From positions 1,346,349 through 1,410,348 of the forward strand of contig NC_049997.1 in NCBI RefSeq assembly GCF_000003815.2: a DNA stretch of 64,000 nucleotides. The letters run 5' to 3'. The notes beneath the pieces are model-generated. The model saw only the letters and a list, made by a program, of their open reading frames with translations, was not told the origin of the DNA and searched no databases. Every line of letters starts with the position of its first letter. Position 1 is the stretch's first letter. The position numbers and the translations under genes were made by a program. Source of the DNA: Branchiostoma floridae. Its lineage: Eukaryota > Chordata > Leptocardii > Amphioxiformes > Branchiostomatidae. Positions 11,704 to 24,500 of the stretch are shown piece by piece.

Positions 11704-13525
11704 TCAGGCCTTGCCTTTGCTATCATTCGGAGGACCGGCCCTTTGTTTTGGTGGTGGAGGTTTTGGTATGTGCAGTGGTACAACCTCCGAACTGGGAACA
11801 GAGTCCTGTACCGCTGTTTGTGCTGGTACCATGGTCAGATCTGAAGTTCCCGTGCTACTAGGGGTTAGTTTAGTGCCTGTAAGAAAATTCCTTCTGGTCA
11901 GAATACAGATCACACTTAGTCTAGTGGTGAGTTCAACTTGAGGGGTAAGTATTCATGTAATTTTTCCAAACATTTTGTCATCTTTTACATGTCATATTTT
12001 TATTCATGCTAACAAAGTAACAGGCTCAAACTTTGTATTCAAATTTTGAAATAAACAGAAATTGAGATCATGGGAAGTGTAACATATTTTCACACATGCA
12101 TAAAAAATGTGCCATGGTGTGAGGCTTTGTATCCATGGCAACCCCAAATCAAACTCACCATATCATCACACAATATCAGTTATGTACTTGCAGATATTTG
12201 GATTGCCAACATGCATTATAGGCATTCTGTATAATGTTAACTACGTGCTAACTATTTCAGGCACTAGGTTCAGGCTGCAGCTGTAATGTAGAAACCCTGT
12301 TGTTACTGAAAATTAAGATTAAATCATATTTTCCATGCTGCTATTTCCTTTTAGCTGACCTAACATTATATATAGCAGCCATGAAAGGTAAGCCATGCAT
12401 ACTAAAGGTCAGCCATGCAAAGCCATGATTTCAAGTTCCATAGAACTAAGGCATGCCATATCTACGTACTAAATGGGGATGGCTACAACAGTATACTAAA
12501 TACATGTAGCCTACACTTGTGGGTGACGACTCCATAGGAGTTGTAGTTTGGTTTCCACCCCGCGAGCAGCCAGGACTGAGTCAGGGACAGCTCCTCTTTG
12601 TCCCATGACGAAGGTGGAGTATTATGGGATGGACCAGAAGTGATTTTTGCCTGTAGCCCACTATCGTCTCGAACCAAAATGGACTCTTCACTTTGCAGTT
12701 TGCTAGATTTTTCTGACATGTGCAGTTCTTGCAAACATGTCCCATGTTCTGTTTCTGTGGTTTCTGAAAAGTTTACAGTTTTTGCTTTGGAAGTGGTGGT
12801 CTGTTGTACCTCATGTGCTTTTGCCATTTGTGCACATTCAGATACGTGGCGGCGATCAATTCTTTGTTTGTTGGACTTTTCACTAATCTTGCAATTGCGA
12901 GTTGTTTTGCCAAAATCATTTTCAGAAACTACATGTGCAACTGCATCTATGCTGTTAGATTGACTTGCCACATGCAGACCTTGCATGCTATGGTTTCCCA
13001 AGTCTTGCGACTCAGACAGAAATTCTATATCTTTTCTCCTCAACATTTCTTTCACATGTACATCGCAAGCCATCCTGCCATAGTCTGTTTCCAACACATC
13101 TGACACACTCATGTCTTTACTTTTTGATTCGTTTTTACCCGCTATGACACTCTTTACTTCATTTCCAAATGAATTTCCAGAAACATGCAAAAGTTCGATA
13201 CTGTTGACACTCGAATTTTCCCTCTCCTTCAACAACCTGATATTTGTACCATTGGAGTTTTCAAAAGCTTCTAAAACACGTCTGGCCTTGCTCTTCGATC
13301 CCGCCCTACATTTTACTGACTGTTCAGATGTTGTTCGCAACAATTGCCTTTCATGTTCAGGACTGCCTTTGATTGTTGTGAACCTAACCCTTTTGTCCTG
13401 CGAGCTATCCACAACTGGCACTATCTGCATGTTATTTTGTTCCGTATCTTTGAAGGTTTCTATGGGAACAAGCTGCATGTCCAAAGAATCTGGTTCAACA
13501 TCCCTGGAAAGTGCAGAAGACTCAT
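11704..13525 (-). CDS. Low-complexity protein exons, possibly the 3' part of the C11orf16-like gene
   Basis: Exon 12515-13525 (336 codons) is bounded by a tgtag acceptor and a phase-1 donor (gtaggc). It joins exon 11704-11876, which ends in TGA. The product is Ser/Glu/Lys-rich with loosely repeated LHVS-type segments (ELLHVSGNS, GLHVASQSN, ELHMSEKSS). It then has an ordered stretch SWLLAGWKPNYNSYGV and a proline-rich tail (HIPKPPPPKQRAGPP). No 5' exon of its own was seen in 13526-14950. The first exon starts in phase 1. A phase-1 donor (CAAG|gttggc) exists just before the stop of the upstream C11orf16-like last exon, so the two may be one 1,159-residue protein. The donor is weak, so they are listed separately. 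Confidence 0.6.
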
Positions 13526-14955
13526 CTACAAAGGAAGATGGGGTGCAGGGAAGAAAAACAAGTCTTGTTAATGTGAGGTGAAACACACACAAGTAAGTAA
13601 GAAATGTAATTAAGGGTACATCTTGTGTTAAACCACTCTGAAAAGAAGAGTGCAGAAAGACTGAGTGACATGCAGATAGGGATTCTTCTAACATGGCCTA
13701 ATATTTTGAGATAATTAATGCAATCAAAATAAGATAGAAACTATTTTATGAATGTTGACGATTGTCAGCTTGATTCTCCTTAGAACGTGTCTCTCAGTGG
13801 GCCCTTATAGAAACGTTAATTTGCTGAATCCTGGCTCCCCTCTGACTTCTAACACAAGGATGGTGCTGGTCTTGAAGTTCAGTTCTGTCTGTCATTGCTT
13901 GGTCTTACGTAGAACATTTAATTACAACTGTATAGCTACCACACAAGAAATACATGCACTTAGGTGTGTCTAGTACTTCATTTATTCAAATATGTACATG
14001 ATGTACCACATCACAACACCAGTACACTTTGAAACACACAAAGCACAAGACATTTGGGGCTTAGCTACTTTCTAAAGGGAAGAATACAATGTCATGCCAC
14101 TTGTTCCAATTGAGCCAAATGTCTTAGGTATCAATTTCTCCTGAAAATATCACATTCTACCTGAAGCTACCATGCAGAAAACACCAACGAAATGAAGGAA
14201 AATCTCCTGATCATATTTACATGTACTTTGGATATAAGCAGAATTGATGGTAACTACACAAACTTATTCACTGATGCCAGTTCTGGCCACACCCATCTGG
14301 CTGTCACCTGGTGGGTTTAGTGATAACAATGCCATTTGGGTGTGGCAACCCGTGGCCATTGAAAGATGCACACATACTGGCAGCTACCATTCATGTCTTG
14401 AGCCACCCATTATGAATTCAATCTAGTGTGTTAGGAGTATGATTTTTCATCCACATTTCACTTGTCTGACCAGAAAAATTCTTGACATGTGTTGATCTTA
14501 ATTCTGAACTTACACACCAAGACATTTCTTGTGTGGTAGATTGACAGTCATGATCAGTACAATGTTCCATCAATAGAAAAAGACATGTTCACATGAATGA
14601 CACTATATACAGACATAACACACATGTTGGGACATCACATCACCTTCCAGAGTCCTGTTTTGGAGATATGTCAGAATGATTAAAGTAAACATGCATAGTT
14701 CACTGGAAATTTACAAATGAGCACGGAGTATTGCCAACTGTACAAGCTGTGACGTTTGCAAAGTTCGTGCAATGTAATAGCACGATTTGGAGCTGTATCC
14801 AATAAGAATATACCCACTTACAAACATGTAACAAAGAAGAATAGTCTGAATGTTACTGTTGCATCACTGCTGTAAGATAGCAAAAATAGTCAAAATGTTT
14901 GCCAAGATTATGTGGCACATTAATCTTGACAGCAGCCAATCAAACATTACAATTG
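13526..14955. other. Non-coding interval, intron or intergenic
   Basis: No supported exon or RNA gene. If the C11orf16-like transcript continues downstream this is an intron, otherwise it is the 3' flank of that gene. Confidence 0.4.
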
Positions 14956-17900
14956 TCATGAATATGATGATGTAGGCCAACCTTGTCTCTGTGCCAGGTA
15001 AGGAGAGGCCGGCGGAGGCTGGGGGTGCATCATGGCTTCCCTCATGTCGATGCTTCGTCTGAAGGTGTGGTCAACATTCTGGAAAGCAGAGCTCTTGTTT
15101 GGTGGTCCCTGTGGCGGCTGTGCTGGTGGTTGGGAGTGGTTGACCGTGTTGAAGACAGAATAGTCATAATCATTAGGCCCCGTGACAATGGTCGCTTTTC
15201 TCCCATTTCCCGGTGCGGTGTATGGTCTTGCAGGTGTTAGCTTCCGAGAATTTGTCTGTCCGTAACTTCCACGCGGGACAACATCGTGTTCAACAACTTG
15301 TTCATCATTGGGCCCACGAAGCAGTTCCATGGGAGTGTTGACTGTGGTGTCACGAAACGCAGGATACCTCTTCATTGGCTTTGACGTTGGGGGATGGGGT
15401 GCCTTTGATACAGGAGATCTCGGCGTTCTTGACCAGTATCTCCAAGGAGGACGCTCATCCTTCTGTGTCCCTTTGGTGTCCTTGTAAAGGCTCCAGTCAG
15501 TGTTTGTAGACTTGTCCCTGGGTGTGTAGTCCTCGTAGTCATACCAGTCCTCATAGTCACTTAGTGAACTCAGGCCACTATCAATAGACTTGGATTTCTT
15601 TAGAGACCTTCTCAGATCTTTCATCTCCTCCCGTGTGTCGTCCAGGAGGAGCTTGTTCTCCCGCAGCTGCTGTAACACTTTCCTGTTCAGCTGATCTTTC
15701 GTCACGTCCGCCCCAGGAATTTTCCCATCATCCTCTGTCTCCAGAGTGGATGGAACAGCTGGGTACCAATACCTGCAAAACCCAAACAAACACTGCCTTG
15801 AGTTATGTCTTCAGGCTCATGTGTTCTAATCTTAGATCTAGTATGGTCACAGACAGACTAAGCTGTGAAAAGATTTTACCCATAAGTAGATTGCTTTTAA
15901 AATGTACAATGTATTACAATACGACAACAGCTTACTCACCAGGGGTATGGGTAGGTTGGGTAGTGTGTTGGTACGTAGACGTGCCTGGTACTGCTGACTA
16001 GATGGGGAGACCTGATTCGTGCAGGTTTGGGCGGAGTGAACTCGGCAGGGTCGCCCACGATGTACGTGGATGGATACCCGGGCGGAGACTCGTACGGCCA
16101 GCCTGGATTCGCTTCCAGAAACTTCTCTCGAGCCGCCACCGGCATCTGCAGCTCAAAGATGACTCTCTCATACAGCATGAGGGGGATCCAGATGGCCTTG
16201 TGTCGGGGGACAGACTCCGTTTTACCATTCCAGAAAGTCACCACCAGATCTTCATCATCATCAATACCTGCAAAAGGGAAAGAAAAAGAATTGAGACTTT
16301 GAGAGATAGTTTTAAAGCTGTTACTGGGGGTAATATTGATATATATATATATTCATGCATCCTGAAATCACCACCAAAGACTATATACAGTAAAAAAAAT
16401 GAAACTTACTGTCTTCAAATCTTCTCTCCACCCCTTCCAGCACTGTGCCAGGCCCAAATCTCTGCCCTGTTACCTCCCATGGTGCCAGCACCTTGTCACC
16501 AGGAACAATTTTGTGTCGGAAGGCATCCACATGGGCGATCATGTCATAGATGCCTGTCTCCTGCATACGACTCTTCAATGTTGGCACCTTGTCAAACTCG
16601 ATCATGAAACGGCCCTTTGCATCCTAAACATAGAAGGAATGAAAAGTGTTGACCTTACATCAATGATGATTTTCATTGCAATGATATTGCCTTCAATCAA
16701 ACCAAAAAAGAGATATTGAATAAATGAATAAATGACTAAATAGCAAATCATCCGACTTACGGGAAGTTGATTTGCCACAGTGCCCATGTAGTAGTAACCA
16801 TCCTCATCTCGTCTGGCCAACACTCTTGTCCCGCGCATGATGAGACTTGCGGATGGAGAGAACTCCAGACTTGTCGTGTCCACGATCTTCCCCGTTATGG
16901 TGTTCCTGAGTTTCAGGGGGCGAGTGTATGTCCCTGTTGCCACACTCGGTACTGTTACCACTCTGTCTAGTGGTGTGTACGAGACGGTTGGCTCCCACGG
17001 TGTGTATGTGACGATCGGCGTGGGGTCCGTCCCTTCCAGGAAGGGGTTATGGTCCAGTCTCGTCATCACACTGGACGACTTTAGTGGTGGGTACAGAGGA
17101 CCGCCTAGTGGGCGCTTCCCCGAATGGTCGGCGCGATAGACCGGCGTGACCCTGTGAACGTTTCCCTCCACAGTAAGGGTGATGATGTGGAAGGAACCAC
17201 GGGTCTGCACGGCAAGGTCCTGTAGGAAGTCGTGCGCGGCTGCATCAGCGAAGGTGTGTGTCAGGAAGATGCAGTGAATGGGGCGACCGCGGGAGGAGTA
17301 GGCCACGTGTTGGAGGATGTCGTGGGGAGCCTGGTCGGGCAGGCCGTCCGTCACTAAGTACACCGCCGTGCACCCTGGGTCACCCAGAGCAGTCAGTAAG
17401 GCATCTAAGGTGTTTGTTCCTGTCTTTGGGGTCAGGGCGCGAATCCAGCCCGCAGCTCTGGTGACTGTGTGTGGCGTACATTTCACCATACGGTCAGCCC
17501 ACTGGTCAACCTGATGAACAAACAAACACCATTATAAGGACCGTATGGCATACAATGTGCAAATTTCGAAACATCTTCTCTTTCTGCACATTTGTTACAC
17601 GTGTATAACATTAAACTGGCATTATGTCATAACTGAGCTGGGAGAATGTTCCAGCCCAGTTGATAACTTGGTTTTCATAATTGTGTTAAACTATTATCAC
17701 ACTGAATAAAGTCATGTTCATCCATGCAACCAGCACAACAGCAATGAATTCCAAATATTGTAACAAAAAATATTTTGAATGTCTTACTCCTCTGAATTAC
17801 TGCCTTCCATGCATCATTACTGGCTTGTTTTGTACTACACTTTGCAATATTCATAACTTTATCTGAATACCAATTGTGTTTAGGGTGATTGTGTCCAAAC

Positions 17901-19611
17901 ATAATGACGTGAAACTGAACAAAGAACTTGCACACAATCTGACAAGCATTATTGCCAATGACACAACCATTCAATGTCAGACAATGGCCTCTGGCATGTT
18001 TTACAATGGATTTAAGTATCGACTCTGACAGTATTGGACAGGCACATAGAGATCCATGGAGCAACAACAAATATATCGTCTCTTAGAAACAGAGTATTAT
18101 TAGTATGTAGTATGCAAGGTTTGAAGCTCAAACTTCAATACTTAGCCATAAAGATGATAATTTCACCGTCAAATTCAACTGAATTCAATTTTCTTATGAC
18201 ATGACGAAATCTCCTTTTCACATGAAATTTTGAAGTGACAGTCGATTACCCTTTGCAGTGTTACCATGGATGGCTGTCCATCATACGATACCTGTCTCTT
18301 CATGACTAAAAAGAGAACACAGTACGGTCCACTACAACGCAGCTACCTGATTGCCTAAAACTCCTTTGGGTAACTACATGTATAACATGTTTGTCCAACT
18401 GTGCAGGAGTAACTATGTTACTAGTTTGTGTTGTTATGGTTCAATAAGAAATTGCTATCAGGTAGAAGAAGTAATGGTACCATACTCAAGTACCATACTG
18501 GTGAGTACTACAGGTTTAGTTCTCAGTACACAAAGTAAAAGACTAAGTATGTATTGGGGGTGTCTGTACGGGAGTTAATGCATAACATTATGGCTGACAG
18601 AATGTTGTTCTTTTGTATGCCAAAGTGTGTGGAATGCTGTTTGATAACTCCTTCAGAATTAAGAAGAAGATTCCTTAAGGGCATTTTTACCAAATATGGT
18701 GATCCACCTTTTTCCCTGCTCAGGAACATCAGCTGGCAAATTACATCATGCAATGGCCTGTGTTTTAATTTCTCTCTCTGTTGTTTTTCTTAGTATAAGC
18801 TTAATGCTGTTAGCATTTCTTGGCTGATGCTTAAGAAATATGATAGTTACTGTAACAGTACTATCTTTGGTTTCAACAGTTTTCTGGATGATTAAGCCTG
18901 CCTTAAGGATGACGAACACACCTAACCACACCCTGCCCATGTCCACATTAGCTGTACTCTGAATAAACATTGCTCCCATGTTTTCAGGTTGGCAGGGGGA
19001 CATTTATCGTACATCTTAAGGCCTGCAATTATGTAATGTTTCTGGCTTTTTCCAATTTTCAACTCCTTCAAAACAAATGGGTAACAAATTTGCCTATGCT
19101 GTAATAACAAATTACAATGTTATAAATAAATAAAATGTTTGTTCTTGCAAATTACTGTTATATTGATTTGCAATTACATGCATATTGCCAAAACATGATG
19201 TTTATTTATCGTTGACTTTGTAACAGGTGACGTTATGCTATAATAATAATTTACACATTTTACCTATAATTCCTCTGTATTTATGTTACCAATAAAAAGT
19301 GTTACCTTCTGCATGTTGTTTTATAAATGTCTCATTCACGCTATAGCTAGACTTGGTCAGTATGTAAATAGGAGTTCCGATATAACGTTAGTCCTTACCT
19401 CAGTAGAAAACTCGACGATGTTGAATGTTTTGTCCGGAGCTGTGTAGGCTATCTTCAGCAGTGCTTCAGTCAGATGGTCCTTCACTACACTCAGGTGATT
19501 GTACATACTGCCCGAGGTGTCCACACAAAATGTCACATTCTGATCACGGATTTCTCCGAACATAGTCGGAAAACCCCGACCTGCAAGCACTGGTCCTGCC
19601 GCCATCCTCAA
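14956..19611 (-). CDS. C11orf16-like protein: VWA domain plus DUF4537
   Basis: Exons 19399-19611, 16761-17510, 16410-16623, 15940-16267 and 14956-15772 join in phase to 2,322 nt (773 residues plus stop). Residues about 25-190 form a von Willebrand A domain with the metal site DTSGS, a later TGTNTLDALL, and VTDGLPD. Residues about 300-440 form a DUF4537 (Tudor-like) region: VLARRDEDGYYYMGTV, PGDKVLAPWEV, RFGPGTVLEGVE, VTFWNGK. PPWRYWSRTP further on resembles a motif in vertebrate C11orf16. VWA plus DUF4537 also occurs in VWA3B. Function is unknown; the VWA domain suggests metal-dependent protein binding. The start is the first of two nearby ATGs (19609-19611). It lies head to head with NDUFB2. 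Confidence 0.85.
17511..19398. other. First intron of the C11orf16-like gene
   Basis: AT-rich. It contains no exon that improves the VWA domain. A possible 48-nt in-phase cassette around 18250-18300 was considered and not accepted. Confidence 0.5.
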
Positions 19612-20296
19612 GTGGTTGTAAAAAGTCCTCCTTTAAATGTCTTAGGATATGTTCCTTTCAGTGTCGCACCTTCCGTGCCCGAGTACTAGCCCTAGAGGAC
19701 AGTAACGCTAAAGTAAGACACTAATATAGAAACTAAAACTTATAGAAAAGTAGCCGGTGTCCCATCCGGCGTGCCTACTTGACTGGGAGCCAAGGCGTAA
19801 CTACCAAACTGAAATACACATGTAGGAAGCACAGCCATAGCTTTGTTTACCCGCTGCTAGGAAGACCTGGTTGCTATTTACATTGGTGATTAGATAGCGT
19901 CCCAGAGCGATTTGTCAACTGCCCTCTGATTGGTGAAATACCACCATCCAACCAATCAGAGGGCAGTTGATGAACAGTGGTAGGGTATGTCCTTAGACTA
20001 TACCATATTTTATAGGTGATTATGGTACAATTATGTAAGCTTCTCGGATAATTTGAATAGAACTCTCTCATTGTAGGGGTTGTGAAAAATAATTCCATAA
20101 AATAAAAGGCTGATGTGAAGATTTTTTTTCTTTGATAGATATTATTTGGCGGAAATAATAAATTTATTTTTATATCTTCCTCCTACGTGAATTGTATAGC
20201 CTGAGACTGTCACTGTAGAGTTCGCCATCTTGTTTTACGGCCGTCGGCGACCCGAAAATATCGTTTCTCTGGTCGCAAAATCACCTTCCTGTCAAC
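19612..20296. promoter_or_regulatory. Bidirectional promoter with CCAAT-box hairpin and YY1-like site
   Basis: This is the interval between the divergent ATGs of the C11orf16-like gene and NDUFB2. It contains a perfect 20-bp inverted repeat, TCAACTGCCCTCTGATTGGT at 19915-19934 and its inverse at 19951-19970. Each arm carries an ATTGG/CCAAT box. CGCCATCTTG at about 20222-20231 is a YY1-type motif on the reverse strand, close to the NDUFB2 start. Confidence 0.5.
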
Positions 20297-21590
20297 ATGC
20301 TGAGACCGGCAATACTCCGGTTAGGACAGGCAAGCATGCTGGCAACAAGAGCGCCGTTTAAATCACAAGTTAGACAGTAAGTAACTTGTTGGTTTTAGTT
20401 TCTTTCTTAGCGATGTGGGGAGGGGGGCATTTGACCTCCAGCTACAGGAGAAAGTTGCCGTGTTGTTTTTTTACTGATGCCGCACTGATAAAGGAGAGAA
20501 GGCGTCTGCCTGTTGTGTCCCGATCTTCGCTTTTCACGCGGCGTACCAAAAAGTAGCCATATGGCCAGTGCTGCATGTACCGGGTAACGACTTTAACTTT
20601 CAGTTAAGATAGGGATACCTGATACATTATGTCTAGGTGAAGTTTTCACATGCACTTACGTCATGCGCAGCTGCTAATAAATCCACATTGTTGTGGGATA
20701 AGCAGTACTGGAGATGATGATGATGATGATGAAGTAGGCGTAAGTTTTTCTCGGCTGTTGTACATGTAAGTTGTTTGTGTTATCAGTTTGGAGTTCCCGT
20801 ACCGAGGCATGATCACCGCCAGACCAGGTCTGCAGAGAAGGGCTGACGCTCTGATGGGGTTTTTCTGGTTCTGGATCCTGTGGCACACATGGCACTCTCC
20901 TGAGGACATCTTGGTAAGCTGTGCAAACTTTTGCTCTGTCATCAATACACACATATAAGCCTTGTCACAGAGAGCAAAATGCATATGCCGGAACAGGAAT
21001 TCTAGGTAATATGTCATCAAAGGTACACAGGTAAACTGGCTTCAAAGGCCCTGTGAGAATTTGGTCACATGCCACTGACTTTGCCCCACTGTCAACAGAC
21101 AGGAGCGCACTAGCATGTCCGTACTCTTGGACTTGCCTCGGACTTTATCCCTAAATGCTAACATTGTGTAGTTTTCACCAGTATCTTTATGAGAAATTTA
21201 CCAACACTTTGATATAGATCAATACTGTGTACCATTTTGAGAACTTAATCTAATGTTATAGTATAACATAGATTAAGTTCTCAAAATGGTACACAGTATA
21301 TATAACTTATAGTCAATTGCGTAAGACTAAGAGCAAATTCTCACATGAGTCTGCCCGTGAGGTAAAGGCCCTGAAATTGAACACGTCCTTGTCTCGACCA
21401 TTGTTTCAATTTTCACACACAATTTCAGGGTTAAGCTAAAGGTTAAGCTTTGTATTTGAGACCTTCCATGTTGTTGTTTGCTATTTGTAATAGTAGCTTT
21501 TGTTGCTGTTAGGGTCATTTCCCTTGGCCAAGGGCAGAGGAGTGGTCAGACGAGGAACTCGGAATCCCTCCGCTGGATGAGGATGACTGA
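20297..21590 (+). CDS. NDUFB2: NADH dehydrogenase 1 beta subcomplex subunit 2
   Basis: Exons 20297-20376, 20787-20913 and 21513-21590 join in phase to 285 nt (94 residues plus stop). After a basic mitochondrial presequence (MLRPAILRLGQASMLATRAP) come a single transmembrane segment, ALMGFFWFWILWHTWH, and the conserved acidic tail, GHFPWPRAEEWSDEELGIPP. This closely follows vertebrate NDUFB2, an accessory subunit in the distal membrane arm of respiratory complex I in the inner mitochondrial membrane. Length matches the family (about 105 residues in human). Intron 2 holds a near-perfect 78-nt hairpin. Confidence 0.96.
21222..21299. repeat. Near-perfect 78-nt hairpin in NDUFB2 intron 2
   Basis: ATACTGTGTACCATTTTGAG at 21222 is inverted at the right end (21299). 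The arms pair over about 38 bp with a single 1-nt bulge and almost no loop. Confidence 0.85.
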
Positions 21591-24500
21591 TAACATAACG
21601 TTACATCAACACAAAAATAGCTGCTCTGTTATGTGATATACCACGAATTACACACCATCAACTTTGTTCGAACTCGTCTTGTTGACAACAACTTGTCCCC
21701 TCATCAACAGACAAGAACATACATATGTATGCTACTATTGCTACAGGATTGAAATAGCAGACTGTAGGGAAGTTTAACATATGGCAGATAAACATGAAGT
21801 ATTCTTAGGAATAAGATTAGGTTCAAGAGAAGATGAATAAATCTATCACAGAAATTCCTGACTCTTTGTCATGATTGGAAGTTTTCTTTGTGTGCAGAAC
21901 TGGTCAGTGGTCAGTGGAGAATTCTTAGTCATGTGTTTGTGGATTCTGTGGAGAAACCTACACTTGTTCTTGAAGTCCAAGGACATATAGCCAGCAAGCA
22001 ATTTATAGCAAGTTACCACACCTTGTGGCTCACAAACATAAAAATGGGGTCTCCATGGGGTTGTTGGGAAATTAATTGAAAATCCTCACCACGAGTCCCA
22101 GCAAAATGCTAGAAGCTTGTTATACTTAGGTTAACAGTAAATTCATCAACCTCCCTGATCTATTTGTTTAGATTAGTACAACTACAAATGACATGAATTG
22201 GGAATGGTTGATTTTATCAGGTGAAGGCCAGGGGCAAACTAAGGCAAGCAGCATGTAAATTTCTCAATGTTTAAAAGCACCCCCCCTCCCCCAAAATGTT
22301 CATGACTGCGCTACTTGTCACGTGACTTTGCCGCTCCAAGAGGCCCCCTGCACTATGAAGAAATCATGATGAAAACCCTGTAACTTTGTGTAAGATTCTT
22401 TGTTTAACTAAGGTTAAATTGACACCAGAATGCAACAATTTTCTATTAACTTCAATGCTAATAGTATCATGCGATGAACACAGACATTTGTAAGAAAGAC
22501 CACGTTTCCAGCTCTTGAATCCTGCTGCCAGGCAATTGAATGAGAATTTGATTATTACTTCAAATTAAAGTTGAATGATCTCACAAATTTAAGTTCAATG
22601 ATAAACACAGCAAATGTCAAACACGGCAGCCGGTTCAGAACCAGGTATCGAGGCTTGCTAACAAGCACTGGTGAGGGACAAACAGTGTAAAAATTGGCGA
22701 TAATTCACAAAGTTGCCACGATAGACAGTGGCAAAGTAGTCTCAGGTCAGTGAGATACCTGCTTTCATCTTGCAGAACATGGTGATAGAAGACAGTTCTT
22801 TCAAGCATGAAAGAAACATGTTTAAATTCACATAATGTAACTGTAAGATACAAAGCTTGTATGATTTTGACTACCAGATATATAGTACACTATAGCATAA
22901 ATGTGTTATTTGCAGAATTTTCCAGAACAGATAGATTTCCTGACAGCTTGCAATATTTTTAGGTAATTGAATTTAAACTTAAGTATTATTGAGCCCTGAT
23001 CAAAGTAAAGGACAGAAGCTTATGTGTGATAGGTTGCAAAACTACACATTGCAACTACATTTTGTATTAGCCTGAGCACCATCCTCCATAGTGACTGCTG
23101 GCTCAATACTTTTGCTTGTGGTCACAACAGAGGATGGTACTAAGGCTATGCAACTATAGCTTCCGACTCTCAAAATCAAGGTAATGCCAACCAAGAAGTT
23201 GAAAATGTAGATGCAAAAGTTTTGGCCATCACTGACTACTTCAGTTCAATTAACTGACCTAATAATGTAAGATTTGTTAGAAGTCAAATGGGTTTGTACA
23301 ACTATCAGATGCCGGGACACAGAGTCGTAAGTGTCAGATAATACTGTCTCTGAAATATGCGATGAAAGTCTACACTATGTACATCTTCTTACTACGTGTA
23401 TTATAGATGTTGAAAATATTTTCCAACTGTTCCATGGAAAATATGTTTAACATCTACAATATATAAAAGCTTACATCTGCAACTATGCAGGCAAAATGAC
23501 TTCAATGCTCATCGTCATAAAGTCAAGACAGGAATTAATATTGGTATAGAACATATAAGAACCTCTACATGTTGTATTTACTTATACAAATTTTTGTTGA
23601 TAATGTCTATGCTCTGCTGTATAAACAATACTAGATTGAGCATTGTGTACATGTACACATGTACATACTGCTGATAACAAGTTTTATTGCAAATTCTTGC
23701 CCGTGGGCTAATTGCAGGTAACATAAAAGATTCAAACAGTGTAAAATACAATATCACAAGTGTCTACTCTAGTCTAAAACTAGTAAAAGCTAAATGAAAC
23801 ACGGTTCAAACACCAGAAAAATAGCTGACACCCTCCCATCATCATCATGAATATATAAACGTATATGTGATAGATACAATAATGCCATTCCTGTAAAAAT
23901 ATTCAGCTTAAACTGGCAAACCAGCCAAAGACTAGTTCTCTATTAGGAGACCAGCTGTAGGGGGTTGTGAGTAGTCAGCTATACATCTGTGAATAATAAC
24001 ATATAATTACTTTCGGACATTTACCCATGGCATACAATGTATGTGTGCTAGAAATACATTTATCGGTTACATGTAAAATTTTCACGTCACCCGGACACTC
24101 AGTCCCATTGGACAAACTGGCCACACTGACTTGATTATACGACATCAGTGTGTGCATCATTTTTCCTACATTTTCAAAAAAATTGCAACCATACTGTAAA
24201 GAATATACAACAACTGGAAAATGATCAACTACATGCATGCCACAACTTATATTGCAGATTGCCTCTTTTCTTGTCTTAAAATTAGATAATTCTGACATGA
24301 GCATAAACTATTATACCTGTATCTGAAGTTTTTGTCTTGATATAGCCATGCAGAAATTTTGGCCTTACAACAGGGGCAACCTGAAATGGTGATTGACAAC
24401 CTAGCTTTGGCTTAGGTTGCCCAGGGCCTGACGTTTCATACCCTAACCTAAGTCTGCCAAGTTCCCAAACAAATGCAGTATGTAGCTTTAAGTCATATAC

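Noticed and set aside
18250-18310. Possible in-phase cassette exon (VSYDGQPSMVTLQR) in the VWA intron
   Set aside because: The VWA domain is continuous without it (NIVEFSTEVDQWADRMV), and the acceptor would be an unsupported internal ag.
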